Shown: positions 18,687-27,894, counted from the first letter of the stretch. The stretch is 64,000 nt of DNA from Rhodobacterales bacterium (GCA_008107755.1 VIRH01000088.1:62001-126000); one strand, 5' to 3'. The notes: generated from the sequence alone by a model not told the origin. Translations and numbers: made by a program.

Positions 18687-19430
18687 ATGATCCTTTTTCC
18701 CGCCATCGATTTGAAGGACGGCCAATGCGTCCGGCTGAAGCTCGGCGACATGGACCAGGCGACCGTGTTCAACGACAATCCCGGCGCCCAGGCGAAAGCT
18801 TTCGAGGACCAGGGGTTCGAATGGCTGCACGTGGTCGATCTGAACGGCGCCTTTGCCGGTGAAAGCGTAAACGGTGCTGCGGTTGATGCCATTCTGGCGG
18901 CGACCGGAAACCCGGTTCAGCTTGGCGGAGGCATCCGGACGCTCGAGCATATCGAGACCTGGCTGGAAAAGGGCATCACCCGCGTCATCCTCGGCACTGT
19001 CGCCGTGCGCGACCCGGGCCTCGTCAAGGAAGCCTGCCGCAAGTTTCCGGGCAAGGTGGCCGTGGGGATCGACGCGAAGGGCGGTCATGTGGCGGTCGAA
19101 GGCTGGGCGGAAACGTCCGAGCTGACGGCGGTCGATCTGGCCCGTCGTTTCGAGGACGCTGGCGTATCGGCAATCATCTACACCGATATCGACCGGGACG
19201 GCGTCCTGAAGGGTCTGAACATTCCCTCGACACTTGACCTTGCGCGGGCGGTCTCCATTCCGGTCATCGCCTCGGGAGGCCTTGCTTCGATCGACGACAT
19301 TCACCGTCTTCTGGAGCCGGACTGCGCCATTCTCGAAGGCTCCATCTCCGGGCGCGCGCTCTATGACGGGCGGCTCGACCCGAAAGAGGCGATGGATCTC
19401 ATTCTGGCGGCGCGGAGCCGAACCGCATGA
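18687..19430 (+). CDS. hisA: ProFAR isomerase
   Basis: Isomerises ProFAR to PRFAR, an Amadori rearrangement in histidine synthesis. The 247-residue half-barrel repeat protein has the catalytic Asp in FPAIDLKDG at the N-terminus, the second Asp in [12 protein letters not shown], and phosphate loops LGGGIRT and ASGGLAS. The start is 5 bases after the DUF1330 gene and the end overlaps hisF by four bases. Confidence 0.97.
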   Translation: MILFPAIDLKDGQCVRLKLGDMDQATVFNDNPGAQAKAFEDQGFEWLHVVDLNGAFAGESVNGAAVDAILAATGNPVQLGGGIRTLEHIETWLEKGITRVILGTVAVRDPGLVKEACRKFPGKVAVGIDAKGGHVAVEGWAETSELTAVDLARRFEDAGVSAIIYTDIDRDGVLKGLNIPSTLDLARAVSIPVIASGGLASIDDIHRLLEPDCAILEGSISGRALYDGRLDPKEAMDLILAARSRTA

Positions 19431-20206
19431 CCCTCAAGGCCCGTGTCATTCCCTGTCTCGACGTCAAGGACGGCCGTGTCGTCAAGGGCGTCAACTTCGT
19501 CGACCTGATCGACGCCGGCGACCCGGTGGAGGCCGCAAAGGCCTATGACGCCGCGGGCGCCGACGAGCTCTGCTTTCTCGACATCACCGCCAGTCATGAA
19601 GGCCGGGACACCATCTACGATGTCGTGCGGCGCACGGCCGAAGCCTGTTTCATGCCGGTGACTGTCGGCGGCGGCGTGCGCAGCGTCGAAGACATTCGCA
19701 AGCTGCTGATCGCCGGGGCCGACAAGGTCTCGATCAACACGGCGGCCGTGAACAACCCGGATTTCGTGCGTCAGGCCGCGGAAAAATTCGGCGCGCAGTG
19801 CATCGTCGTTTCCATCGACGCCAAGCAGGTCAACGAGCCGGGCGCGCCCGACAGGTTCGAGATCTTCACCCATGGCGGGCGAAACGCGACCGGCATTGAC
19901 GCGGTCGAGTTTGCAAAAAAGGTGGTGGATCTCGGGGCCGGCGAGCTTCTCGTGACATCCATGGACCGGGACGGCACCAAGTCCGGCTACAACATCGCCC
20001 TCACCCGCGCCATTGCCGATGCCGTGCCGGTGCCGGTCATTGCCTCCGGCGGGGTTGGTACGCTCGATCACATGGTCGAGGGCATAAGGGACGGTCATGC
20101 GACGGCGGTGCTCGCCGCATCCATTTTTCATTTCGGGGAATTTACCATCCACGAGACCAAGCAATACATGAGCGATGCCGGCATCGCGATGCGCCTGGAC
20201 GATTGA
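19427..20206 (+). CDS. hisF: Imidazole glycerol phosphate synthase, cyclase subunit
   Basis: Uses ammonia from HisH to turn PRFAR into imidazole-glycerol phosphate and AICAR. The 259-residue TIM barrel has the catalytic aspartates in [13 protein letters not shown] and [11 protein letters not shown] and the phosphate loops VGGGVRS and ASGGVGT. ATGA overlap with hisA indicates translational coupling. hisE follows 23 bases on. Confidence 0.97.
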   Translation: MTLKARVIPCLDVKDGRVVKGVNFVDLIDAGDPVEAAKAYDAAGADELCFLDITASHEGRDTIYDVVRRTAEACFMPVTVGGGVRSVEDIRKLLIAGADKVSINTAAVNNPDFVRQAAEKFGAQCIVVSIDAKQVNEPGAPDRFEIFTHGGRNATGIDAVEFAKKVVDLGAGELLVTSMDRDGTKSGYNIALTRAIADAVPVPVIASGGVGTLDHMVEGIRDGHATAVLAASIFHFGEFTIHETKQYMSDAGIAMRLDD

Positions 20207-20229
20207 GCCAGAGTGAAGGACATAACCAA

Positions 20230-20553
20230 ATGACCAAGTTCACTTTGGACGATCTCGATACCATTATTGCTCAGCGGGCGACAAGCGAGGACGAGAGCTC
20301 CTATACGCGCAAGCTGGTGAGCAAGGGCGTCGCCAAATGCGCCCAGAAGCTTGGAGAAGAGGCGGTCGAAGCGGCGATTGCTGCCGTTAGGGAAGATCGG
20401 GAAGAGTTGACGGCGGAAGCCGCGGATCTGCTATACCATCTGCTGGTGGTGCTGAACGTCGCGAATGTCCCGCTGGGGGATGTGATGAACGAACTGGCAA
20501 GCCGCACCGGCCAGACGGGTCTTGAGGAAAAAGCCTCAAGGCCGCAGGAATAG
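20230..20553 (+). CDS. hisE: Phosphoribosyl-ATP pyrophosphatase
   Basis: Hydrolyses phosphoribosyl-ATP to phosphoribosyl-AMP, the second step of histidine synthesis. The 107-residue protein starts at the ATG at 20230, preceded by GAAGGA; an in-frame TTG at 20203 overlapping hisF is less likely. The metal-binding helix [10 protein letters not shown] and [13 protein letters not shown] are typical of MazG-like HisE. HisI is not fused, as usual in this group. Confidence 0.95.
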   Translation: MTKFTLDDLDTIIAQRATSEDESSYTRKLVSKGVAKCAQKLGEEAVEAAIAAVREDREELTAEAADLLYHLLVVLNVANVPLGDVMNELASRTGQTGLEEKASRPQE

Positions 20554-20595
20554 ACCGGTACGCCGATGGGCCACGGCACGGGAACTGCGAAGAAC

Positions 20596-21561
20596 ATGGA
20601 TCAGAAAGTCGCCAAGGGTCTGGACATGGATTTGTCCCCCTATCGCGTGTTCACCGAACGCCAGTGGTCGCGGCTGCGCGCCGACACGCCGATGACGCTC
20701 TCTGAACAGGAAGTGGCGCAGCTGCAGGGTCTCAATGCTCCCGTCTCCATCGAGCAGGTGGAAACTATCTACCTGCCCCTGTCGCGCCTTCTGGCCTTCT
20801 ACGCCGAAGCTACTATCAGCATCCATCAGGCAACCCAGACGTTTCTCGGCCATCACGACGGCAAGACGCCGTTCATCATCGGCGTTGCGGGATCCGTCTC
20901 TGTCGGCAAGTCGACCACGTCTCGCGTTCTCAGGGAGCTGCTGGCCCGCTGGCCGGCATCGCCCAAGGTGGATCTGGTCACGACCGACGGTTTCCTCTAT
21001 CCGAACCAGGTGCTGGAAGCCGAGGGACTGATGTCCAAGAAGGGCTTTCCGGAAAGCTTCGACAGGCCCCGCCTCCTGAAGTTCCTGTCCGACATCAAGG
21101 CTGGCAAGCGGCACGTACGGGCGCCGATCTACTCGCATTTCTACTACGACGTCATGCCCGGCCACACGGTGACCGTTGATCGACCGGACGTGCTGATCGT
21201 CGAGGGATTGAACGTGCTGCAGACCCGCGAATTGCCCAAGGACGGGCGCGCGGTGCCCTTCGTCTCCGATTTCTTCGACTTCTCGGTCTATATCGATGCG
21301 GACGAGGACCTGTTGCGCAAGTGGTATGTCGACCGCTTCATGCGGCTTCGGGAAACCGCGTTCCGGGATCCGGGGTCCTACTTTCACAAGTACTCGCGCA
21401 TCACCGATGTGGAAGCCTATCAAACGGCCAACCGGATCTGGACGGAAATCAACCTCGTGAACCTGCGCGAAAACATCCTGCCGACCCGTCCGCGAGCAGA
21501 CCTGATCCTGTCGAAGAACGCCAGCCATCAGATCTCCAAGGTTGCCCTTCGGAAAATCTAG
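20596..21561 (+). CDS. coaA: Pantothenate kinase, type I
   Basis: Phosphorylates pantothenate, the first and controlling step of CoA synthesis. The 321-residue protein has the P-loop [12 protein letters not shown], the [12 protein letters not shown] motif, and the C-terminal [10 protein letters not shown] and RADLILSKN segments of prokaryotic type I enzymes. The start is placed at 20596 (MDQKVAKG); an ATG ten codons upstream (20566) also fits and neither has a strong ribosome site. It follows hisE closely, as in other Rhizobiales, so it may be expressed with the his operon. Confidence 0.95.
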   Translation: MDQKVAKGLDMDLSPYRVFTERQWSRLRADTPMTLSEQEVAQLQGLNAPVSIEQVETIYLPLSRLLAFYAEATISIHQATQTFLGHHDGKTPFIIGVAGSVSVGKSTTSRVLRELLARWPASPKVDLVTTDGFLYPNQVLEAEGLMSKKGFPESFDRPRLLKFLSDIKAGKRHVRAPIYSHFYYDVMPGHTVTVDRPDVLIVEGLNVLQTRELPKDGRAVPFVSDFFDFSVYIDADEDLLRKWYVDRFMRLRETAFRDPGSYFHKYSRITDVEAYQTANRIWTEINLVNLRENILPTRPRADLILSKNASHQISKVALRKI

Positions 21562-21594
21562 TCCCTGCGGTCTCAGGTTTCACATGAAGCGGCA

Positions 21595-21649
21595 GGCCGC
21601 CGGAGCAACCTGTCCGCACGCGTGCGGCACGCGGCGTGCTCCGACGGCC
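21595..21649. terminator. Nested inverted repeat between convergent genes
   Basis: GGCCG-C-CGGAGC at 21595-21606 pairs with GCTCCG-A-CGGCC at 21638-21649. Inside it sits the perfect 14-base palindrome CCGCACGCGTGCGG at 21614-21627. Lying between the ends of coaA and ridA, it probably stops transcription from both sides, though neither side has a strong T-run. Confidence 0.5.
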
Positions 21650-21680
21650 GAATTCTCGTCCGGAGGCGTACCACGGGGTC

Positions 21681-22079
21681 TCAGGCGGCAGCTGGAATTC
21701 GGGCAATCACCTTTATTTCGAAATCGAAACCCGCCAGCCAGTTGACGCCGATCGCCGTCCAGTTCGGATAAGGCGGATCGCCGATCATCTCGCCGCGGAT
21801 TTTCATGACACTCTCGATCTGGTTCTCCGGATCCGTGTGAAACGATGTGACGTCGATGACGTCGTCGAGTGTGCAGCCGGCCGCTTTGAGAACGGCCTTG
21901 AGGTTGCCAAAGGCCTGTTTCACCTGTTTCTCGAAATCGGGTTCGGGAGATCCGTCTGCAAGGCTTCCGACCTGTCCCGAGACGAACAGGAGGTCGCCGG
22001 ATCGAATGGCTGCGGAGTAATGGTGCTTTTCGTAAAGGGCGTGTCGGCTTTCGGGAAAGATGGCTTCTCTTATGCTCAT
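21681..22079 (-). CDS. RidA/YjgF-family protein
   Basis: A 132-residue member of the RidA superfamily, whose best-known members hydrolyse reactive enamine/imine intermediates from PLP enzymes. Family features seen are FVSGQVGS, the LKAVLKAAGCTLDDVIDVTSFHTD-like helix (KAVLKAAGCTLDDVIDV) and the C-terminal EIKVIARIP. The arginine in that last motif matches the residue that binds the carboxylate in RidA. It is divergent from a TetR gene, and three palindromes lie between, so it is probably the repressor's target. Confidence 0.88.
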   Translation of the reverse strand: MSIREAIFPESRHALYEKHHYSAAIRSGDLLFVSGQVGSLADGSPEPDFEKQVKQAFGNLKAVLKAAGCTLDDVIDVTSFHTDPENQIESVMKIRGEMIGDPPYPNWTAIGVNWLAGFDFEIKVIARIPAAA

Positions 22080-22181
22080 TGTGAGGGCCTTCGCATGTTG
22101 TGACGTGGACCGGACCTTCCAGGGCCGGGAGGACCGGTGTTGCGTGAGGCGCGTGAAGCTTCACGTGAATGGCAATCTTTG

Positions 22182-22248
22182 ATATACGCCATGTATGTGA
22201 AATAATGACATACACGTCGTATGTCAATTGGCATACGCTGCGTATGTG
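22182..22248. promoter_or_regulatory. Three tandem palindromic operators for the TetR protein
   Basis: Three related palindromes, with the core CATAC-N5-GTATG or close to it, stand in series. They are ATATACGCCATGTATGT (22182-22198), GACATACACGTCGTATGTC (22207-22225, perfect) and GGCATACGCTGCGTATGTG (22230-22248). Centres are about 26 and 23 bases apart. They fill the space between the divergent ridA and tetR genes and end 17 bases before the tetR start. Confidence 0.8.
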
Positions 22249-22265
22249 AAATGAAGAGGCTTTGC

Positions 22266-22871
22266 ATGTCACCGAAAACCCGCAAGGAAATGATGGAGGA
22301 AACGCGGTCGAAGCTGATCGGTGCGGCGAGAAAGGCGTTTTCCGAGAAGGGCTTCGCGCACGCGTCCATGGATGACCTGACCGGAGCTGTCGGCCTGACC
22401 CGTGGCGCGCTCTATCATAATTTCGGGGACAAGAAGGGCTTGCTACAGGCCGTGGTCGACCAGATCGACAGCGAAATGGCAGCACGAGCGCACGCCATCG
22501 GAACCCGCGAGAATAGCGAGTGGGACGGCCTGGTGGCGGAGGGAATTGCCTATATCGAAATGGCGCTGGAACCGGAAGTTCAGCGCATCGTGCTGCTGGA
22601 TGGCCCGGCCTTCCTCGGCGATCCGTCCCAATGGCCCAGCCAGAACAACTGCCTGCGGGAAACCATGGCAGTCGTCACGCGGCTGATGGACAAGGGCATC
22701 GTCAGACCAGTCGATCCGGAAGCCGCTGCGCGGCTTCTCAACGGCGCAGCACTCAACGCTGCCCTCTGGATTGCCGCGAGCGAGGAGCCGGAGGCAGATC
22801 TTGCGAAGGTCATTGAGGCCTTCCGGATGCTGGCTGAGGGCCTGCTCGTTGATCGCGCCCGAGGCGGATAG
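22266..22871 (+). CDS. TetR-family transcriptional repressor
   Basis: A 201-residue regulator. The start at 22266 (MSPKTRKEMMEE) has AAGAGG upstream; an earlier in-frame start at 22221 would run through the operator. The N-terminal HTH is typical: AFSEKGFAHASMDDLTGAVG then LTRGALYHNFGDKKGLLQAV. The C-terminal ligand domain (about 60-195) is divergent and gives no ligand. The three palindromes upstream suggest strong autoregulation and control of the divergent ridA gene. Confidence 0.92.
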   Translation: MSPKTRKEMMEETRSKLIGAARKAFSEKGFAHASMDDLTGAVGLTRGALYHNFGDKKGLLQAVVDQIDSEMAARAHAIGTRENSEWDGLVAEGIAYIEMALEPEVQRIVLLDGPAFLGDPSQWPSQNNCLRETMAVVTRLMDKGIVRPVDPEAAARLLNGAALNAALWIAASEEPEADLAKVIEAFRMLAEGLLVDRARGG

Positions 22872-22900
22872 AGGAAAGCCCCCGAAGTACCAGAACAGCA

Positions 22901-22933
22901 AAACGCCCGCGGCAGGGTCTGCTGCGGGCGTTT
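22901..22933. terminator. Bidirectional intrinsic terminator
   Basis: AAACGCCCGCGGCA and TGCTGCGGGCGTTT form a 14-bp stem with one mismatch and a 5-base loop, flanked by A- and T-runs. It lies between convergent tetR and the VHL-like gene and can end transcription from both. Confidence 0.8.
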
Positions 22934-22999
22934 CAGATTATCAACCGGCTGGATCAGGCAGCGGTGCGCTGTGTTGTCAGGTCCCGGACCGTATTCTAC

Positions 23000-24943
23000 C
23001 TATCGCCGGGCACAGAAGACATCGCGCAGACCGGGGCGAGACCAGCTCGCGTTGTCGATCTGGCCCTTCAGGACGTGGCCTTCCGATTCGAAGTAGAAAC
23101 TGTTGGCGCCGCCGCCGCGGCGCAGCGTCACCGCGCCATATCCCATTTCGGAAACCGTGGCCGATTGTCCGTCCGCAGAAAAGACGACATTGAGGTCGAT
23201 ACCAGCGGTGCAAAGATAGTCCGCAACATTGGCCCGCGCGGTCTGCTGCGGGGCTTGCTGATAGTTGAAGGACTGGTTGCCCGTCCCGATATCACCCGGC
23301 GGCACCGGGCTGTTCGGGAACCCGTTGTTGAACTGGTCGTTGCCGAAACCACCCTGCTGACCGTTCTGGCCGCCGAAGCCGTTGTTGGCGCCGCCAAATC
23401 CGCCGTCGTTGTTGCCGAAACCGCCCTGGGACCCGCCAAAGTTGCTGTTGCCGAAATTGGACGGGCCGTTGATGACGATCTCGCGGTAGGGTGTCCGGGT
23501 CACATAGACGCCCCGGCATTCGCCACTCGCGCTCCGCACGCTCCAGGCATGGGACACGAAGGACTGCTGTTCGAGGATCTGACCTGGCTCAAGCCGCGCG
23601 TAGGGCCGCTCGCCGCCGCGATAGTCGATCCACTGCACTTCGATCGGTTGCTGGCTGGCATTGCGGAAGACAACCGTGCCGGGCCGCTCGGCCTCGACGG
23701 AGCGGATGCGGCCGAGTTCTCCGCAGGAGACGTCGGAGTTGGGTTCTTCGCCGGTGTTGTCGGAAACGATCTGCTGCGGCAGCGCGCATGTGGCGACGAA
23801 CAGGCGGACCGGATTGGCGCTTCCCTTGAGAGACACGCCATAGGGCGGCATGCCTTCAACGGAAATGGAAAGTTCCGACTGGCGGATCATTGCTTCCCAG
23901 AGCGGGTCGGACATCTCGATATTGACTTCCGGCAGCGAGACACCGGCCTCGTTCGCGCTGGAAGAGCCGAAGGCGTTGTAGGTGTTGGCAAAATCGCCCG
24001 CGTTGATCTGCACCGTCTGCGGCATGCCCTCCTGCAGTCCCTGGGGCGCCTGCAGGAAAGTGATCTTTGCGAAACCGGCCTGCGTGCTGCAATCGGCCCT
24101 GAAATCCCGGTCATCGGTCTGCGGAACGGTGTGTTCCAACAGGGTGGGTGTTCCCGGCTGGGTGCCCGGATCTGCGAACCACTGACGATTTTCGGACGGC
24201 GCCACCTGAACCGCCTGGGCATTGGCCGCGCCTGTCGGGCCGCTGCCTCCGTCACGGTTTATGCTGTCCCGGACAATCGACTCGAAGTCGCCCGAAACCG
24301 CAGCCGTGTCGGACGTACCACCGTCAGGCGACGAACCCGGCATCTGGACTTCCTCAAGCGGTTCGAGACCGCCTGGATTGGTAGACGTTTCCGGCTCGAT
24401 GATGGTCTCTTCCGGCGCGGACGCTGTCTGGTTTTCGGATTGCGCTGCGGGCGGTGTCGTGGACGGTTGGCCCGCGGACTGGCTGGACGAGCTCGACGCG
24501 GTATCGTCTGAAGACCGGCTCACCGGCCCTGCTGCGACTCCGGAATCCGTCCCGACGACACGCGCCGCCGCGCCGGGCTTCGCGTCGTTGTTGACGTCAA
24601 CGACCAGCGTGCCTCCGGTGCAGAAGCTCGCGTCGCGGTGAAGGACCCGGCTGTTTTCCAGCGTGACCTCCAGCTTGACGTCACAGGGCGGTCTGGCACC
24701 TTCGCTGCCTGCAGTGTCGATGACGACACCTTGCGCGTCCCGACTGATGATCGGCCGGTATTTCTTGTTCACCGTGATGGAGCGGATGCCCGGGTTCGGC
24801 GGGTCCACGTTGATCCGGATGGTTTCCGGAGTGGACTGGGCGTAGGCCCCGAGCGTGGATGCCAGAACAGCAAGACCGCAGGCGGTCAGAAGGCCGTATC
24901 GGGACTTCAGTGCGAAACGTACGTGAGCAGCAGAATGCCGCAT
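23000..24943 (-). CDS. Secreted multidomain protein with VHL-like beta domain and MliC-like C-terminus
   Basis: A 647-residue exported protein; its role is unknown. A Sec signal peptide covers about residues 1-36 (ends AYAQ). Residues 140-215 are a Ser/Thr/Pro/Glu-rich linker. About 280-390 is a conserved-looking globular part with cysteines 285 and 386. Residues 405-492 resemble the beta domain of the von Hippel-Lindau protein: aligned without gaps to the human protein, Trp438, Tyr448, Ser461, His465 and Trp467 match Trp88, Tyr98, Ser111, His115 and Trp117, which form the hydroxyproline pocket. Residues 495-545 are a Gly/Asn/Phe/Gln-rich low-complexity stretch. Residues 575-647, with Cys578 and Cys644, resemble the MliC lysozyme-inhibitor fold. 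It stands alone, upstream of a terminator shared with tetR. Confidence 0.75.
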   Translation of the reverse strand: MRHSAAHVRFALKSRYGLLTACGLAVLASTLGAYAQSTPETIRINVDPPNPGIRSITVNKKYRPIISRDAQGVVIDTAGSEGARPPCDVKLEVTLENSRVLHRDASFCTGGTLVVDVNNDAKPGAAARVVGTDSGVAAGPVSRSSDDTASSSSSQSAGQPSTTPPAAQSENQTASAPEETIIEPETSTNPGGLEPLEEVQMPGSSPDGGTSDTAAVSGDFESIVRDSINRDGGSGPTGAANAQAVQVAPSENRQWFADPGTQPGTPTLLEHTVPQTDDRDFRADCSTQAGFAKITFLQAPQGLQEGMPQTVQINAGDFANTYNAFGSSSANEAGVSLPEVNIEMSDPLWEAMIRQSELSISVEGMPPYGVSLKGSANPVRLFVATCALPQQIVSDNTGEEPNSDVSCGELGRIRSVEAERPGTVVFRNASQQPIEVQWIDYRGGERPYARLEPGQILEQQSFVSHAWSVRSASGECRGVYVTRTPYREIVINGPSNFGNSNFGGSQGGFGNNDGGFGGANNGFGGQNGQQGGFGNDQFNNGFPNSPVPPGDIGTGNQSFNYQQAPQQTARANVADYLCTAGIDLNVVFSADGQSATVSEMGYGAVTLRRGGGANSFYFESEGHVLKGQIDNASWSRPGLRDVFCARR

Positions 24944-25101
24944 GAGCGATCTCCATTGGAGCGCATGTGAACCGTTATTTGTGGTTACTTAGGCAAAGTG
25001 GCATCGAAAGGGCAACCCTGCATTTGGAGCAACAAAGCGCGAAAGGCCGCCGTCGGGACGATGCGGCAGCCTGCAAGGGGACACGAATTGCGGCAGGAAG
25101 C

Positions 25102-25659
25102 TCAGCGCGGGGCGCGTTTGGCGAGGATACGCTGTAGCGTGCGGCGATGCATGTTCAGCCGCCGCGCGGTTTCCGAGACGTTGCGGTCGCACAGCTCGTA
25201 GACACGCTGGATATGCTCCCAGCGCACGCGGTCTGCCGACATCGGGTTTTCCGGCGGCTCCGCCTTCTCTTCCGGCTTGCGGGCCAGAGCGGCAACGATA
25301 TCGTCCGGATCAGCCGGCTTGGCCAGATAGTCGATGGCGCCAAGCTTCACGGCCGTGACGGCTGTGGCGATGTTGCCGTATCCGGTCAGCACGATCGCCC
25401 GGGCATCCGGGCGCCTTTCGTGAATTTTCTGAATGACATCCAGACCGTTGCCATCTTCCAGGCGCATGTCGACGATCGCGAAGGCAGGTGCGTTCCTGGC
25501 GATTTTAACCGCGGCATCCTGTACACCGTCAGCCGTATCCGTCAGGAAGCCACGTTTTTCCATGGCGCGGGCGAGCCGCTGCTGAAACGGTTTGTCGTCG
25601 TCAACGATCAGGAGGCTGTTGTCCTCCGACGTGTTCAGGGAAGTCATGGGTTCCGTCAT
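25102..25659 (-). CDS. regA: Redox response regulator RegA/ActR/PrrA
   Basis: Cytoplasmic response regulator of the RegB/RegA global redox system. The 185-residue protein (start at MTEPMTSL; the frame is open 16 codons further) has a receiver domain with the acidic VDDD pair, phosphoacceptor Asp in AIVDMRLEDG and Lys in YLAKPAD. A proline/glutamate linker precedes a Fis-type HTH (NVSETARRLNMHRRTLQRIL) that is nearly invariant in this family. The sensor RegB is encoded just upstream in the same direction, 95 bases apart. Known targets in relatives include respiration, nitrogen fixation and CO2 fixation genes. Confidence 0.95.
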   Translation of the reverse strand: MTEPMTSLNTSEDNSLLIVDDDKPFQQRLARAMEKRGFLTDTADGVQDAAVKIARNAPAFAIVDMRLEDGNGLDVIQKIHERRPDARAIVLTGYGNIATAVTAVKLGAIDYLAKPADPDDIVAALARKPEEKAEPPENPMSADRVRWEHIQRVYELCDRNVSETARRLNMHRRTLQRILAKRAPR

Positions 25660-25754
25660 GTCATGTTGCCGATCAAGTCTTACGTCTTGTTTTGCGGGCT
25701 GGATCAATGCGCGGAATACACCCCGGTAAACCCGCTGTTGTGACCGTTATGGGG

Positions 25755-27080
25755 TCAAAAAGCCCGTTCGTCTACTCTGCTCTCGCGTTCGAATACCTCG
25801 CGCGGCCAGCTGACGCGGATGTGCGCGCCGCGCGTGCGCGGTGCCTGATTTTCGAGATAGAGCTTTGCGCCCGTACGTTCCAACAGCGTCTTGGCAATGA
25901 AAATACCCAGACCCAGCCCGCCGCCGGTGCCTTTCTGGGGCGACTTTGCGCCGCGGACGGAGACATAGGGATCGCCGATCTTGGCGAGTACATCGACCGA
26001 AAACCCGGGGCCGTCGTCGCGAATGGAGATGGAGAGCGTCTTTTCGTCCCAGGCGGCGATCACGTCGACGCGCGACTGTGCAAAGTCGACCGCATTCTCC
26101 ACGAGATTGCCAAGCCCGTAGCGGATTGCCGCGTTGCGCTTGCCGACAGGTTCAGGGCCCGTGCCTTCGTGTGTCGCCTGCAGCGAAACGCCTGTGCCAC
26201 GGTGCGGATCGATCACGTCCTCCAGGAGCTGCGAAACGGGCATGCGCTGGTAGGTCTTGTCCGCGTCGCTCGACAGGCTCGTGAGTTGCTGAAGGATCTG
26301 CCGGCAACGCTCTGACTGCGATCGGATCAGGGCGACATCCTCTCCCCTGTGGTCGCCGTCCTCGAATTCATCCGACAGTTCCTTTGCGACCAGATAGATC
26401 GTTGCCAGCGGCGTTCCCAGTTCATGGGCAGCTGCCGTCGCCAGTCCGTCGAGGGCGTTCAGGTGCTGCTCACGCGCCAGGACCAGTTCTGTCGCGGCGA
26501 GTGCGTCCGCAAGCTGCCGCGCCTCCTCGGCGACGCGAAACGCATAGGTGGCCATGAAACCGAGCGTGGAAACGAGAGCGATCCAGATGCCGGCCGAATA
26601 GACCACCGGGTGACCGAACTCCTGTCCGGCGGGCCACGGCAAGGGCATGTGAACGAACGCCAGCAGCGTGGCGCACAAGGTCGCGAGAACGCCCAGAATG
26701 ATGGTGTAGCGGGCCGACAGGCCGGTCGCTGAGACCATGACGGGCGCCATCAGAAGAAAGGCGAAGGGGTTGCCGAGGCCGCCGGTCAGGAACAGAAGCG
26801 CGCTCATCTGCAGGATGTCGTAAGCAAGCTGAAGTGTTGTGGCTTCCTCGGAGAGGCGCATGGCGGAGGGCCAGCGCACCTTCAGGAAGATGTTCAGCCA
26901 CGCCGACATCGCGACGATTGCAAAGGCCGGCCAGACTGGCAGGGGGTAACCAAGCCCAAGATGCACCACCAGAAGGGCGGCGGATTGCCCGCCGACGGCC
27001 AGCCAGCGCAATCGCACCAGCGTATCGAGTTTCAAACGTCTGTGCGGCAGGATGATATGGGAGGTAGGTTGTTCCGTCAT
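25755..27080 (-). CDS. regB: Redox sensor histidine kinase RegB/ActS/PrrB
   Basis: Inner-membrane sensor kinase partner of RegA, 441 residues from MTEQPTSH at 27080. About six membrane segments span residues 25-185. The quinone-binding GGLGNPFAF motif lies between them. The H-box is AAAHELGTPLATIYLVAKEL, and the redox-active cysteine is in SQSERCRQIL, as in Rhodobacter RegB. The HATPase domain has N (GNLVENAVDFA), G1 (DDGPGF) and GGGLGLGIFIAKTLLERTGA. All signalling residues are present. The frame is open 54 codons upstream, but those residues have no family character. Confidence 0.95.
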   Translation of the reverse strand: MTEQPTSHIILPHRRLKLDTLVRLRWLAVGGQSAALLVVHLGLGYPLPVWPAFAIVAMSAWLNIFLKVRWPSAMRLSEEATTLQLAYDILQMSALLFLTGGLGNPFAFLLMAPVMVSATGLSARYTIILGVLATLCATLLAFVHMPLPWPAGQEFGHPVVYSAGIWIALVSTLGFMATYAFRVAEEARQLADALAATELVLAREQHLNALDGLATAAAHELGTPLATIYLVAKELSDEFEDGDHRGEDVALIRSQSERCRQILQQLTSLSSDADKTYQRMPVSQLLEDVIDPHRGTGVSLQATHEGTGPEPVGKRNAAIRYGLGNLVENAVDFAQSRVDVIAAWDEKTLSISIRDDGPGFSVDVLAKIGDPYVSVRGAKSPQKGTGGGLGLGIFIAKTLLERTGAKLYLENQAPRTRGAHIRVSWPREVFERESRVDERAF

Positions 27081-27393
27081 GCCCCCTTTTAACCCGGATT
27101 CGCGCCGTTCCGGAGAAGTTTTCGGCGCATGTCTGGTATGCGGCGATCCGTTCTTGCCCTTGTGCCGACCACGGGTTGATGGTAGCCAGCCGCAGACAGG
27201 GTTGCCCGGAACGCGCGGGCCGGCGGCCATCCGGAGAGACATGAGGACCGGACCTCCTTGATATGCCTGAAATGGGGCGGCGTTCGGCGCATCGAGGCGC
27301 CTCCGGCGGAACCGTACCCCTTTCAGTCATGTTAACGGACTGGTTCCTGAAGCTCTTCACTCATGATCAGCAGCGCGCAACGGAAATGACGAG
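27081..27393. other. Gene-free divergent promoter region regB/secB
   Basis: About 310 bases between the divergent regB and secB starts. No credible gene, tRNA or known riboswitch was seen. It must hold promoters for both directions, but no clear -35/-10 pair or palindrome stands out. Confidence 0.4.
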
Positions 27394-27894
27394 ATGACCG
27401 ACACCAACGACAGCGGCGCGCAGCCGCAAGCCGAAAACGCCGCAGCACCGGGCATGAACATCCTTGGGCAGTACATCAAGGATCTGTCTTTCGAAAATCC
27501 GAATTCTCCGGACTCGCTTCTGGGCGGCGAGCAGCCGAAGCTCGACATCAACGTCAATGTCACCGTTGCGCCGAAGTCCGAAGACCGGTTCGAGGTCGTC
27601 CTGACGCTGACCGCGAAGGCGCAGCGCACGGACATGGTGATGTTCAACGTCGAGCTTGCCTATGGCGGTCTCTTCCGGGTCACCGGTGTGCCGCAGGAGC
27701 ACATGCATCCCTTCATCATGATCGAATGCCCGCGCATGATCTTCCCGTTTGCACGGCAGATTCTGGCAGAGGCTACCCGCAACGGCGGCTTCCCGCCGCT
27801 GCTGCTCGACCCGATCGACTTCGCCCAGCTGTACCGCCAGAACATGGCGCAGCAGGCCGCGACCCAGCAGCCGGGAGAGCAGAAGCCGAACTGA
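27394..27894 (+). CDS. secB: Protein-export chaperone SecB
   Basis: Tetrameric cytosolic chaperone that keeps preproteins unfolded and hands them to SecA. The 166-residue protein has the family signatures [13 protein letters not shown] near residue 27, [12 protein letters not shown], and [28 protein letters not shown] (seen as [13 protein letters not shown] and [14 protein letters not shown]). The N- and C-terminal tails rich in Gln and Ala are ordinary for alphaproteobacteria. A strong terminator follows. Confidence 0.97.
   Translation: MTDTNDSGAQPQAENAAAPGMNILGQYIKDLSFENPNSPDSLLGGEQPKLDINVNVTVAPKSEDRFEVVLTLTAKAQRTDMVMFNVELAYGGLFRVTGVPQEHMHPFIMIECPRMIFPFARQILAEATRNGGFPPLLLDPIDFAQLYRQNMAQQAATQQPGEQKPN

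Noticed and set aside
21576..21591. Second parS-like sequence (GGTTTCACATGAAGC)
   Set aside because: Only about 12 of 16 bases match the consensus; expected by chance.
23407..23460. Short tandem repeats resembling a small CRISPR
   Set aside because: They are the codons of the Gly/Asn/Phe-rich linker in the VHL-like protein; no spacers or repeats of constant length.
22964..24511. Open frame of about 515 codons antisense to the VHL-like gene
   Set aside because: The minus-strand product has a signal peptide, linkers and domain similarity; the plus-strand product has none.
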